DNA of 64,000 bases from Legionella impletisoli (GTDB lineage Bacteria; Pseudomonadota; Gammaproteobacteria; Legionellales; Legionellaceae). Below the pieces are notes generated by a model. It had not been told where the DNA came from. It did no database searches and saw only the letters and a program-made list of their open reading frames with translations. The position numbers were made by a program, and so were the translations under genes. Positions 55,988 to 64,000 of the stretch are shown piece by piece. The first letter of the stretch is position 1. Each line of letters opens with the position of its first letter. Where the stretch lies: assembly GCF_900639875.1 (NCBI RefSeq), contig NZ_CAAAIA010000003.1:62001-126000 (forward strand). Direction: 5' to 3'.

Positions 55988-56289
55988 GTATTCAACCAAT
56001 CAAGTATCGCGTGATCAAACGCATGAAAAACTTTAAAGCGCGATTACTACTGCTGTTGCTGCTGTCGCCTTCAATTACGCATGCACAAAGCATTGAAAGC
56101 ATCATCAACCGTACCATCAATTACCTTCAGGGCGGTTTGGCAAGAACCGTGGGGATTTTCTGTATCATCATTTCAGGTTACCTGTGTTTGGTTAGGCAAA
56201 AATTTCCAAAAGAATATTTCGTCATGATTCTGGTGGGGTTGGGGATTATTTATGGCGGAGCTTCTCTCTATTCCACGTTAATTGGGTAA
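55984..56289 (+). CDS. lvhB2: Type IV secretion pilin LvhB2 (VirB2)
   Basis: 101-aa small membrane protein. Signal-like N-terminal segment ending HAQS (about residue 36), then two hydrophobic stretches, GLARTVGIFCIIISGYLCLV and FVMILVGLGIIYGGASLYS, as in VirB2 pilin precursors. The start is the ATG at 55984, which overlaps lvrC. Confidence 0.88.
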   Translation: MSIQPIKYRVIKRMKNFKARLLLLLLLSPSITHAQSIESIINRTINYLQGGLARTVGIFCIIISGYLCLVRQKFPKEYFVMILVGLGIIYGGASLYSTLIG

Positions 56290-56294
56290 TTGTG

Positions 56295-56585
56295 ATGAAT
56301 GATTCAATGCTGGAAGCGCATTTGATATACGGCGCATTAACGAGGCCTGCTACTGTTGGCGGAGTTACGTTTGAATACCACATGTTAAACATGATGGTCT
56401 CTATGTGCGCTTTCATTGGATTATCGCCGTTATATGGGCTGATTTTTATCCCGCTACATATCTTTGGCTGGGTTGTTTGTCGTTACGATCAGCACTTTTT
56501 TTCGATTTGTGCAAAAAAGGTGATGCATTTGCCACAGATGCCAAACGCACAAGTCTGGGGAGCACGCGCTTATGAGCCTTTCTAA
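56295..56585 (+). CDS. lvhB3: Type IV secretion protein LvhB3 (VirB3)
   Basis: 96-aa protein with a VirB3-type N-terminus (LIYGALTRPATVGGVTFEYHMLN) and two membrane spans (about 37-75). The GTG one codon upstream is a possible alternative. It overlaps lvhB4 by 14 bases, as is typical of virB3-virB4. Confidence 0.88.
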   Translation: MNDSMLEAHLIYGALTRPATVGGVTFEYHMLNMMVSMCAFIGLSPLYGLIFIPLHIFGWVVCRYDQHFFSICAKKVMHLPQMPNAQVWGARAYEPF

Positions 56586-59052
56586 ATTGACAAAAATTGC
56601 TCGAAGCGAAACAAAAATATCAGCGCTTTTTCCAATAACGCATTTAAATTCGCCGTCTATTTTTGAGTCGCAATCCGGTTTTATGGGATCAGTGATTAAG
56701 ATTGCTGGCATTGCTTTTGAACTGGAAGACACAGCGAAATTGAATTATCAGCAGTTTTTATTGCATCAAGCATTATTAGGACTAGGTGAGCAATTTATTA
56801 TTTACGTGACAACTCATCGGAAAAAAAGCCCATGCGTATTAAATGGGAAGTTCAATAGTTTGTTTGCTATGGCCCTCAATGAACATTACCACCAACGTTT
56901 TCAAAACCACGATTTATATACAAACGATTTATATATCACAGTTGTACTCAAAGGCGACACTTCAAGCAAAGCTGCGTCCATCCTGACAAAAGTTAAATCG
57001 TATTTGAGTCATCAGGTAATGGATATGAGAGAGCAATATCGAGAAAGGGAAATAGCAGCGTTAACCAAAGCAGTTGATCAGTTGTGTTCTAATTTATCTT
57101 CATTTGGTGCTCATCTCTTAGGAATAAAAGATGAAGAACTCGGATACAGTGAATTAACGCATTTTTTAAGCTTATGGGTAAATGCTGGCAAGTCATTGCC
57201 GTATCAAAAACCGATCTACGGTACACCAATTGCAAACCATTTACCCCAAACATTTAAATCAGAAGCCATCTACCCCAATGGGCATTTAGGACAATATCTT
57301 TCTCGATATCAAATTCTTTTTGGGGAGGCGATACAGTTTCAAGGAAATACGGTTGACGATGTGTGCTTTGGTGCCATGCTATCGTTAAAGAAATATCCCA
57401 CAGCGACTGCATATAGCTTACTCGATCCCTTGTTGTCGTTGGATTGCGAATATATTGCCACGCATACCTTTGCGCCAAGTCCCAAAGATGCTGGGCTCAA
57501 AACCATCATGCAAAAACGGTCTAAATTAATTAGTGCTGGGGATAAAGCTTTAAGTCAAATTGAAACGCTCGAAGTATTGGAGGATGAGGTCGCCAGCGAG
57601 GACGTATATCTTGGCTTACATCATCATACATTAATGTTGCTCAGTGATTCCCGAGAAAAGCTCAATCACGCCATCTTAGAGATAAGCAAGCAATACGCCA
57701 CTGTCGGCATTGCGGTAATCAAAGAAGCGCTGGGAATGGAGCCAGCATTTTGGAGTCAAATACCATGCAACCATCATTTAATTACAAGAGCATCTCTCAT
57801 CACATCATTAAATTTTGTTGATTTTTGTCCACTGCATAATCTGCAAAGTGGCGTTAAAAATGAAAATTTCTTAGGTGAGGCGGTTACATTGTGTGAGACG
57901 CCAGCACGTACGCCTGTGTTTTTTAATTATCACAGTAAAGGTTCCAAAACCAATCCATCAAAAGGGCATACGGCCGTTTTTGGTGGCAACAATGCCGGCA
58001 AAACAACTCTAGTCAATTTTCTTGATGCCCAGATGGGGCGTTATAACAACCGCAGTTTTTATATTGATCGGGATGAGTCTTCTAAAATCTACATTCTAGC
58101 TAGCGGCAACAGTTGCTACATTAAAATTGCACCAGGTGCGAAGATTGCAATGAATCCTTTGATGTTGCAGGACACGCCAGAAAATCGCTCTTTTTTAAAA
58201 AGCTGGTTTGGTGCGCTGATTATTGAGCCTTCAGAAATTAGCCTTCCAAGTCAAATTACTGAAATCGTCAATGATTGCATTGATTATGCATTCGACGCTC
58301 TTGCCCCCGAGTTTCGTACGCTTAGCAATGTCAGCAAGTTTTTACCGATGAATTTTCCAAGGTGGCCGCATCTTCGCCAATGGTTAAAAAATGACGGCAA
58401 CAACACCGACGGGGAGTTTCATTGGCTTTTTGATAATGAGGCTGACAGCCTTGATTTTAATTTCGACAAGGTAGGATTTGATGTTACCTATTTAATGGAT
58501 TGTATTGCTCCGACTATTGCAAGCCCTGTTTATCTTTATTTAGTTCACCGCATGCGCCAATGTCTGGATGGCCGCTTAACCTCTTTTGTTATTGATGAAG
58601 CCTGGCAACTTTTTGCATCCCCTTTTTGGGAAAAATGTCTCAAAGAATGGCTGCCGACCATTCGCAAGAAAAATGGTCATTTTATTTTCATGACGCAATC
58701 AGCCAAAACGGTGACAAGTTCTGCCATAAATCATGTCGTCTTGGATAACCTTGCCACCATGATTGTTTTTCCAAATCCAATGGCAGAAAGAGAAACATAC
58801 ATTGAACACTTAAAACTTCGTGAGGCGGAATATCAAGCCATTAAAGACAATACACCAGAGTCGCGCATATTTCTTTATAAGCAAGAGCAGAAATCAATGC
58901 TTTGTAAGCTTGATTTAAACGGCTTACAAGAGTTTATTCGTGTGCTTTCCGGCAATACTCAATCGGTGAAATTACTAAATGAAATTATGGCGAAAGCGGG
59001 CAATGCTCCCGATGTCTGGCTACCTGAGTTTTTTGAAAGGAGTTCCGGATGA
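56572..59052 (+). CDS. lvhB4: Type IV secretion ATPase LvhB4 (VirB4)
   Basis: 826-aa secretion ATPase at the inner-membrane base. Walker A is FGGNNAGKTTLVNF (about residue 475) and Walker B TSFVIDEAWQLF (about 680); a C-terminal VirB4 motif (FIFMTQSAKTV) follows. Length is normal for the family. Coupled to both neighbours. Confidence 0.96.
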   Translation: MSLSKLTKIARSETKISALFPITHLNSPSIFESQSGFMGSVIKIAGIAFELEDTAKLNYQQFLLHQALLGLGEQFIIYVTTHRKKSPCVLNGKFNSLFAMALNEHYHQRFQNHDLYTNDLYITVVLKGDTSSKAASILTKVKSYLSHQVMDMREQYREREIAALTKAVDQLCSNLSSFGAHLLGIKDEELGYSELTHFLSLWVNAGKSLPYQKPIYGTPIANHLPQTFKSEAIYPNGHLGQYLSRYQILFGEAIQFQGNTVDDVCFGAMLSLKKYPTATAYSLLDPLLSLDCEYIATHTFAPSPKDAGLKTIMQKRSKLISAGDKALSQIETLEVLEDEVASEDVYLGLHHHTLMLLSDSREKLNHAILEISKQYATVGIAVIKEALGMEPAFWSQIPCNHHLITRASLITSLNFVDFCPLHNLQSGVKNENFLGEAVTLCETPARTPVFFNYHSKGSKTNPSKGHTAVFGGNNAGKTTLVNFLDAQMGRYNNRSFYIDRDESSKIYILASGNSCYIKIAPGAKIAMNPLMLQDTPENRSFLKSWFGALIIEPSEISLPSQITEIVNDCIDYAFDALAPEFRTLSNVSKFLPMNFPRWPHLRQWLKNDGNNTDGEFHWLFDNEADSLDFNFDKVGFDVTYLMDCIAPTIASPVYLYLVHRMRQCLDGRLTSFVIDEAWQLFASPFWEKCLKEWLPTIRKKNGHFIFMTQSAKTVTSSAINHVVLDNLATMIVFPNPMAERETYIEHLKLREAEYQAIKDNTPESRIFLYKQEQKSMLCKLDLNGLQEFIRVLSGNTQSVKLLNEIMAKAGNAPDVWLPEFFERSSG

Positions 59053-59762
59053 TTCGACGCACGTGTCTTTTATTGATATTAGGACTCCTGGCATCACCTT
59101 CCTATGCTGATCTTCTTGGCGTGGAAGATGCGGCTTTACTTGCAAAAACTATAGAACAATTACAAGTACTAAAAAACCAGTACAACACATTAAAAAGAAC
59201 CTATGAAAATTCAAGCGCTCAGCTCAATGCCATAAAGGAAATGAAAAAACAAAATAAAGGACATTATGGTTTTGGAGACTTGAACAACGGTTTAGATACC
59301 CTACAAAGCTGGCAATCTCCTGCAAGCACCTGGTCTGATGCATTGCGTAATTTATCAGGCGGTAATCCGAGCCGCTATCAAGCTTTGGTTGAAGCTTACG
59401 AAAAAAATCATCCAGCATTAGATGAAAATCAGTATGCACAGAACACAACCCCTGCCCAGACTGCCCGTTTCAAGGAAGATAAGGCGGTGAATCGTGCAGT
59501 ACTGGTACAAACCACAGATAGTTATAACGAAATAAACCGCCGAATGAAGGTTTTACATGATCTATCCAAACAAATTGAAAAAACTGACAACACCAAAGGC
59601 GCCATCGATTTGAATTCAAGGCTTATAACGGAACTTGCCTTTATCCAATTAATGAGTCTTCGCTTGCAAACACTGATGAATCAGCAAGTCGCACAAGAGA
59701 GTTTAGCCGAACTACAAGACCGAGCTGAAATGGCTAAATTTAACTGTTTAACGTCTAAATGA
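59049..59762 (+). CDS. lvhB5: Type IV secretion protein LvhB5 (VirB5)
   Basis: 237-aa periplasmic/pilus-tip protein. Signal peptide (about 1-20, ending SYA), then helices with coiled-coil pattern (LLAKTIEQLQVLKNQYNTLKRTY), as in VirB5/TraC. Overlaps lvhB4 by 4 bases. Confidence 0.9.
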   Translation: MIRRTCLLLILGLLASPSYADLLGVEDAALLAKTIEQLQVLKNQYNTLKRTYENSSAQLNAIKEMKKQNKGHYGFGDLNNGLDTLQSWQSPASTWSDALRNLSGGNPSRYQALVEAYEKNHPALDENQYAQNTTPAQTARFKEDKAVNRAVLVQTTDSYNEINRRMKVLHDLSKQIEKTDNTKGAIDLNSRLITELAFIQLMSLRLQTLMNQQVAQESLAELQDRAEMAKFNCLTSK

Positions 59763-59770
59763 GGTGCTTG

Positions 59771-59935
59771 ATGAAGTATAAATTAATACTGATTCTCTTA
59801 TCTTTGCCTGGTCTTATCACAGGATGTAAGCCAGTACCTGAATTATCTTCCCCGTGCAGTGATTTTGGCAGATTTTGTCCGCAGCAACCTATTAATGAAC
59901 TACCTACAGGAGTAAAACCATGCGTAACAAAATAA
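59771..59935 (+). CDS. VirB7-like small lipoprotein
   Basis: 54-aa gene. The protein has a signal peptide with lipobox LITGC (C19) and a short mature part with SPCSDFGRFCPQQPIN, resembling the VirB7/TrwH/TraN pattern that joins VirB9 in the outer-membrane core. It starts 8 bases after lvhB5 with GAGGTG upstream and overlaps lvrD by 16 bases. Its place between B5 and B6 is the correct place for virB7-like lipoproteins in many systems. Confidence 0.7.
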   Translation: MKYKLILILLSLPGLITGCKPVPELSSPCSDFGRFCPQQPINELPTGVKPCVTK

Positions 59936-60309
59936 TAATCGGATTTAGCATCTTATTTTTAACGGCGTGCCACCATGAAAATCCGCTAAAAACTCATTCT
60001 AAATCTGAAAGTGCCACCTTTTTAATGAACGCCTCCGCAAATGCAGAAAAGCGGTTGCAGTTTTCAATGAAAACCGATGAACGTGGTTATGGGTACTTGG
60101 AGTGCATGGAAGGTAAAAACAATTCTGAAATTGATTGCGCCAAGCTTTTTACCAGCATCGTGCAGTTTGCAAAGGAGGGGCATTATGCGGGTTTTAATTC
60201 ACTCACACTGGCTGATTTAATCGATAAAAACGTTTTTGACAGATTAGGGGATACTTATGCAGAAGTACTGGTATCCACATGGCCGACTTATTATCCAGAG
60301 AGAACATGA
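59920..60309 (+). CDS. lvrD: LvrD-like lipoprotein / EexN-like protein
   Basis: 129-aa lipoprotein. Signal peptide with lipobox LTAC (C17), then a mature domain with MNASANAEKRL and CMEGKNNSEIDCAKLF (two cysteines). Its place between B5 and B6 and the lipoprotein nature suggest either an entry-exclusion (Eex-type) protein or a core lipoprotein. The symbol follows the position of lvrD in L. pneumophila. Confidence 0.7.
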   Translation: MRNKIIIGFSILFLTACHHENPLKTHSKSESATFLMNASANAEKRLQFSMKTDERGYGYLECMEGKNNSEIDCAKLFTSIVQFAKEGHYAGFNSLTLADLIDKNVFDRLGDTYAEVLVSTWPTYYPERT

Positions 60310-61340
60310 TGGCATTAGATACCTTTCTCGTGAATCTGGCGAGTGAAATCGATAGGTTGACTAGTCATTTTGTGTTTGATGGATACACAGCCCTAGCTGA
60401 GCTATTAAAAGCCCCCCTTGGCGCGATGATTGTTCTTTATATTGTGCTGATGGGCTATGCCACGGCACGTGGTCTCATTAAAACCCCGCAGCAAGAATTG
60501 CTTAAATTTGTCTTTAGAGTCGGCTTTATTTACATGGCTGCTATGAACTGGGGTTTTTTTGCGTCCTACATTAAGGATTTATTTGTGGTGAGCAGTGAAG
60601 CGATCTCCACCACGTTAATGCAAGCAGTACATTCTGAATTTCGCGTAGGAACGATTAATCAGGGGTTACAAAACGTTTTAAATGACGTGCTTACCTTGGG
60701 CGGTTCCCTGTTTGAGGTCGGTTCTTTTAGAAAGTTAACGCCTTATTTTGCTGGGATTATGGTCTTTTTATCAGGCTGTATCACCGTGGGATTAGCCTTT
60801 ATTGAAATCGTCATTGCAAAACTCATGCTTGCAGTCACCTTATGTACGGCCCCTCTTTTCATTTGTTTCACTGTATTTGATCAAACCAAAAGCTTTTTTG
60901 AGCGCTGGCTGGGTGTGTTGGTTGGCTTTTCTTTGGTGTTGGTTTTCGTCTCAAGTGTGATAGGGCTTAGCACCCACCTCTTGCATTGGGTCACCAATAG
61001 CATGCTAAACAATCCAGAGCAAATGAAATCAGCAATCTGGGTGCCCATTTTTATTGTCGCAGCACTTTGTGTGATGGGTATTACCCAAGCAGCCAGCATT
61101 GGAAAAAGCATAGGTGGCGCATTATGTACTTCGGGCGGTGCGGCCATGATGGGCGGGTTCGTTGGTGCAAGTTTAGGTGCTGTAGCGTTTCCCGCGGGCG
61201 CGGTACAAAAATCGCTTCAGGCTGTGCGAAGAGGCACGCAAACCTCGTCTGGCGCGTTGCAAACTGGCAAAGCAGCCTTGGCTGCAAGTCAAACACACGT
61301 ACGAAATATGCAACAATATTTTAGGAGAAGCAAATCGTGA
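60306..61340 (+). CDS. lvhB6: Type IV secretion protein LvhB6 (VirB6)
   Basis: 344-aa polytopic inner-membrane protein with about six spans (residues about 30-275) and an alanine/glycine-rich C-terminal tail. It matches VirB6/TrbL proteins in length, position and hydrophobic pattern. The start is one of two adjacent ATGs (60306 or 60309) overlapping the lvrD stop; an in-frame upstream ATG at 60279 lies inside lvrD. Overlaps lvhB8 by 4 bases. Confidence 0.9.
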   Translation: MMALDTFLVNLASEIDRLTSHFVFDGYTALAELLKAPLGAMIVLYIVLMGYATARGLIKTPQQELLKFVFRVGFIYMAAMNWGFFASYIKDLFVVSSEAISTTLMQAVHSEFRVGTINQGLQNVLNDVLTLGGSLFEVGSFRKLTPYFAGIMVFLSGCITVGLAFIEIVIAKLMLAVTLCTAPLFICFTVFDQTKSFFERWLGVLVGFSLVLVFVSSVIGLSTHLLHWVTNSMLNNPEQMKSAIWVPIFIVAALCVMGITQAASIGKSIGGALCTSGGAAMMGGFVGASLGAVAFPAGAVQKSLQAVRRGTQTSSGALQTGKAALAASQTHVRNMQQYFRRSKS

Positions 61341-62056
61341 GTGTAGAAAATTCGCTTAATGCTTATTTCAAGCAAGCAAGGACGTGGGCAGATGATCAGT
61401 TTGGGCGTGTGTCGCTTTCACGTAAACGGTATCAGGTAGCTTTTCTTACCGCTATGGGATTGAATATTGCCTCAATGTTTGTGATTGGCGCATTGGCTCA
61501 TTATCAAACTTTAGTGCCTTTATTGGTTCATCATTATGATAATGGTGTTATCACAATAGAACCTGTATCTCAGAAAAATGCGCCTATTAATCGCGCGCAA
61601 ATCGAAAGCGACATCGTACGCTATATTCAGCATCGAGAATCTTATGAGGCGTCGAGTTATCGGGCACAATTCAATCTCGTGCATTTGCTTTCTTCTGCTA
61701 ACGTTGCAAAAGAATATACTGAAGAACAAAGCACATCGAATAAGCTATCGCCGATTAAGCTTTTAGGCAGTATTGGAAAGCGTGAAGTACATATTTACAG
61801 CATCAATTTTTTAGATACGGTGCTTGAAAATGAGAGTGATCTTCATCGGGATCATCACAATCTAGCCGAAGTCGTTTTCAGCCTAACCGATACGGATAAA
61901 GTAACAGGCAAAACCTCCCAATCTCATTACAGCGCATTAGTTTCCTGGCGTCATAAAAATCCACCTGAATCACCCGAAGATCGCTGGCAAAATTGGGATG
62001 GCTTTGAGGTGATCCGTTATTCCAAATCGCCTCGCTCAATGGAGAAAATTCTATGA
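61337..62056 (+). CDS. lvhB8: Type IV secretion protein LvhB8 (VirB8)
   Basis: 239-aa bitopic inner-membrane protein with a short cytoplasmic N-terminus, one span (about 35-58, AFLTAMGLNIASMFVIGALA) and an NTF2-like periplasmic domain. The start codon is GTG. Overlaps lvhB6 and lvhB9 by 4 bases each. Confidence 0.93.
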   Translation: MSVENSLNAYFKQARTWADDQFGRVSLSRKRYQVAFLTAMGLNIASMFVIGALAHYQTLVPLLVHHYDNGVITIEPVSQKNAPINRAQIESDIVRYIQHRESYEASSYRAQFNLVHLLSSANVAKEYTEEQSTSNKLSPIKLLGSIGKREVHIYSINFLDTVLENESDLHRDHHNLAEVVFSLTDTDKVTGKTSQSHYSALVSWRHKNPPESPEDRWQNWDGFEVIRYSKSPRSMEKIL

Positions 62057-62811
62057 AAAAGATCGCCACAATACTTGTTTTAAGCTGTATTACAGCAGCA
62101 TTGCAAGCACAAAATAATCCTTCTAATTTTCCTACAGACAAGCGCATCAAACAGGTTAAATTTGAAGAAAACAATGTGGTGCCAATTCATGGCAAAACGT
62201 TTACTACCACTCAAATTGAGTTTGCAAAGAACGAACGCATTTTAGATGTAGAAGGCGGGGACACAACAGCCTGGATGGTCACGGTTCACCCTGAGCTGCC
62301 CAATATGCTGTTTGTGAAACCGACCGCACTAAATTCCAATACTAATATGACGGTAATCACCAATCAGCATACGTATTATTTTCAGATGAGCAGCAATAAA
62401 AGCTTGGAATTCAATCCCTTACAGCAGACTTATGCACTTAAATTTACTTATCCTGCCCCAAAGGTTAATCAATCAACCGCATCATCACAGAAAAATCGCG
62501 TGCCTAAAGAACCAAAAGCAATCAATATTTCTTATCGATTCAGCGGCAGTAGCCAGCTTGTGCCGCTGCATGTATTCGACGATGGGCAATTTACCTATTT
62601 TGAATTAAGTCCGAATAGTCCTGTGCCTGCCATTTTCGCAGTCGATGATAAAAGTGGACGTGAGGCAACTGTTAATACTAGAAGGCAAGGCAAATACCTG
62701 ATAGTCCAACGCATCGCACCGCAATTTACTTTAAGACAAGGTGGTCTTGTGACCTCTGTTTTTAATGGTCGAGAAATCAGCCGCATTCAAGCCAACAGGA
62801 GGCCGCAATGA
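62053..62811 (+). CDS. lvhB9: Type IV secretion protein LvhB9 (VirB9)
   Basis: 252-aa periplasmic core protein. Signal peptide (about 1-19), VirB9 N-domain (VEGGDTTAWMVTVHPELPNMLFVKP) and C-terminal domain (INISYRFSGSSQLVPLHVFDDGQFTYFEL) that binds VirB7 and VirB10. All conserved family blocks are visible. Confidence 0.95.
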   Translation: MKKIATILVLSCITAALQAQNNPSNFPTDKRIKQVKFEENNVVPIHGKTFTTTQIEFAKNERILDVEGGDTTAWMVTVHPELPNMLFVKPTALNSNTNMTVITNQHTYYFQMSSNKSLEFNPLQQTYALKFTYPAPKVNQSTASSQKNRVPKEPKAINISYRFSGSSQLVPLHVFDDGQFTYFELSPNSPVPAIFAVDDKSGREATVNTRRQGKYLIVQRIAPQFTLRQGGLVTSVFNGREISRIQANRRPQ

Positions 62812-63905
62812 GCGATAAAAATAAATCAAATGCCTTTGATGCAATCAGTAAACTGAATCAAGTGGCAAAGAACCCTAAGCTTGCCCAATTTAAAGATAAA
62901 TTGATTTGGGTTGGCATGATTGCCGTTTGCCTGTTAGTTGCACTGACTTCTTTTATGCCTAAGCATGCGGCCAAAGCCGAAAATGATATGCAAGAGAAGC
63001 AGGATGTCAGCACGCAACTAAAACAGAACATGGCCTATATTGATTCCTTGAAAGAAAATAAAAAGCCAGTGTTGACTCAAGGCTATCGAGGCGGCGACCC
63101 GTATCACCCGCCAAAATTGCGAACATCGACACCAAAAGAAGTATTGAGCCAAGAAACGCTAGCCCGTATGAATGCGCCATCTACTTTTTTTAGTACGGCA
63201 CTCAGCGAGAATCAAACGACTATCGGAAAAGAAAAGAATCCTTCGCATACTCTGACTGGTGATAATCCAAATGCGATATTTTTAAATCAGCAAAGCGATA
63301 TTACAGCAGTAAATGCCAAACAAATCCCGCACCCAGACTTGACCGTACCCGCAGGTGAGATGATTCCGGCCACGATGGAAACAGCCATCAACTCTGAGTT
63401 AGCCGGTATGACCCGCGCCATTACCACACGAGATATTTATGCGCTTGTTGGCAACAAGGTGTTGATTCCGAAAGGCTCTACACTCATTGGTCAGTTTAAT
63501 TCGGCCGTGACTCAAGGACAAAGCCGGATTTTTGTTGTCTGGAATCGTGTGCAAATGGCAAATGGGGTTATTGTCACCCTACAGAGTCCAAGCACAGATT
63601 CGATTGGACGCGCGGGAAGTGGCGCTGATTACATTGATAGGCACTTCTTCGAGCGATTCGGTACAGGCGCTTTACTGTCCGTTTTGGGAGCCTATAGCGC
63701 TATTGGTGGGGTGAAATCTCAGGATGAGTACAATTCTGTTGCCCAATATCGCATGAATATTGCTAATAGTTTCCAGCAAGCAGCTAACCAGACGTTCACA
63801 CAAGATTTGGTGACAAAACCTACGTTGCAAATCAACCAAGGTGCGATGATCAATGTTTTTGTCGCGCATGATCTGGACTTTTACACGGTCGCAAAAAGGA
63901 TATGA
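62808..63905 (+). CDS. lvhB10: Type IV secretion protein LvhB10 (VirB10)
   Basis: 365-aa protein spanning from inner to outer membrane. Short cytoplasmic N-terminus, one span (about 29-49), a flexible periplasmic segment, and the TrbI-like beta-barrel domain (about 180-365; VPAGEMIPATMETAINSELAG and LIPKGSTLIGQFNSAVTQGQSR). Confidence 0.95.
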   Translation: MSDKNKSNAFDAISKLNQVAKNPKLAQFKDKLIWVGMIAVCLLVALTSFMPKHAAKAENDMQEKQDVSTQLKQNMAYIDSLKENKKPVLTQGYRGGDPYHPPKLRTSTPKEVLSQETLARMNAPSTFFSTALSENQTTIGKEKNPSHTLTGDNPNAIFLNQQSDITAVNAKQIPHPDLTVPAGEMIPATMETAINSELAGMTRAITTRDIYALVGNKVLIPKGSTLIGQFNSAVTQGQSRIFVVWNRVQMANGVIVTLQSPSTDSIGRAGSGADYIDRHFFERFGTGALLSVLGAYSAIGGVKSQDEYNSVAQYRMNIANSFQQAANQTFTQDLVTKPTLQINQGAMINVFVAHDLDFYTVAKRI

Positions 63906-63909
63906 TGCT

Positions 63910-64000
63910 ATGACAGCAATGCAAGCTAATGCGGCACCAGGGGCTAATGGGCTGCTCGAGCCGCTTGCCCCTTTTCTCCAGAATGATAATGTTTCTGAAA
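63910..64000 (+). CDS. lvhB11: Type IV secretion ATPase LvhB11 (VirB11), 5' end only
   Basis: ATG at 63910, four bases after the lvhB10 stop. The open frame runs to the window edge (30 complete codons; LLEPLAPFLQNDNVSE), a typical VirB11 N-terminus. The catalytic part lies outside the window, so the identity rests on position and these few residues. Confidence 0.75.
   Translation, partial: MTAMQANAAPGANGLLEPLAPFLQNDNVSE

Larger units (their letters stand above)
47609..64000. mobile_element. Integrative conjugative element (left part) with lvh-type T4SS
   Basis: From the 3' end of tRNA-Arg to the right edge of the window the genes are all accessory: tyrosine integrase, excisionase-like protein, two S24 regulators, AT-rich cargo, lambda O/P-like replication genes, a CsrA paralogue and a VirB-type type IV secretion operon. 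The left end is well defined by the tRNA and integrase. The right end, the att repeat, VirD4 and relaxase lie beyond 64000. The lvr/lvh gene order matches what is known for the lvh locus of L. pneumophila. Confidence 0.85.

Noticed and set aside
47609-64000. Element as an integrated prophage
   Set aside because: Integrase, repressor and O/P-like genes suggest it, but no capsid, tail, terminase or lysis genes are visible and a full virB operon follows.

Overview
The window is low-GC gammaproteobacterial chromosome and is almost certainly from the genus Legionella. The main reason is a complete block of Dot/Icm type IVB secretion genes (icmX, icmW, icmV, dotA, dotB, dotC, dotD), together with a mevalonate pathway, which is uncommon in Gammaproteobacteria, and an lvr/lvh-type type IVA secretion cluster. 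I cannot name the species. dotA and dotB are direct neighbours here; as I recall, several genes separate them in L. pneumophila, so this is probably another species.

Layout. 1-11,500: cytochrome bc1 complex (petABC), sspAB, a small inverted-repeat element, then the chain nnr-tsaE-amidase-mutL-miaA, a zinc-finger protein and a family 9 glycosyltransferase. 11,500-19,800: Dot/Icm region. icmX-icmW are divergent from icmV-dotA, and dotA converges on dotD-dotC-dotB. 20,000-36,800: rsmD, two M16 peptidases, ftsYEX, rpoH, an adenosine/adenine deaminase, a Pit phosphate transporter with its PhoU-like partner, an unrecognised 658-aa coiled-coil protein behind a PmrA-type promoter (candidate Dot/Icm effector), eno, ftsB, mevalonate kinase, diphosphomevalonate decarboxylase and queE. 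36,800-47,200: cpoB and pal, an MCE-type lipid ABC transporter, two FUSC proteins, and fni-mvaA-phosphomevalonate kinase. 47,228-47,608: two tRNA-Lys and one tRNA-Arg.

47,609 to the right edge: an integrative conjugative element inserted at the 3' end of tRNA-Arg(TCG). It carries a tyrosine integrase and an excisionase-like protein, then AT-rich cargo: an XRE/S24 regulator, an unknown protein, a VUT-family transporter, a SLOG (cpYpsA-like) protein, a nuclease remnant, a secreted protein and a HEPN-like protein. Next comes a phage-like control and replication block: an S24 repressor, a divergent operator region, lvrA and lvrB resembling lambda O and P, and a CsrA paralogue (lvrC). A tightly packed lvhB2-B11 type IV secretion operon follows and runs off the edge inside lvhB11. 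The right attachment site, coupling protein and relaxase are not visible.

Most notable: (i) lvrA contains four copies of a 12-bp iteron-like repeat followed by an AT-rich tract, placed as in the lambda origin inside gene O, so the element may carry its own replication origin inside lvrA; (ii) the 658-aa candidate effector with tandem PmrA half-sites; (iii) a 54-aa VirB7-like lipoprotein gene between lvhB5 and lvrD; (iv) the VUT/SLOG/unknown cargo unit.
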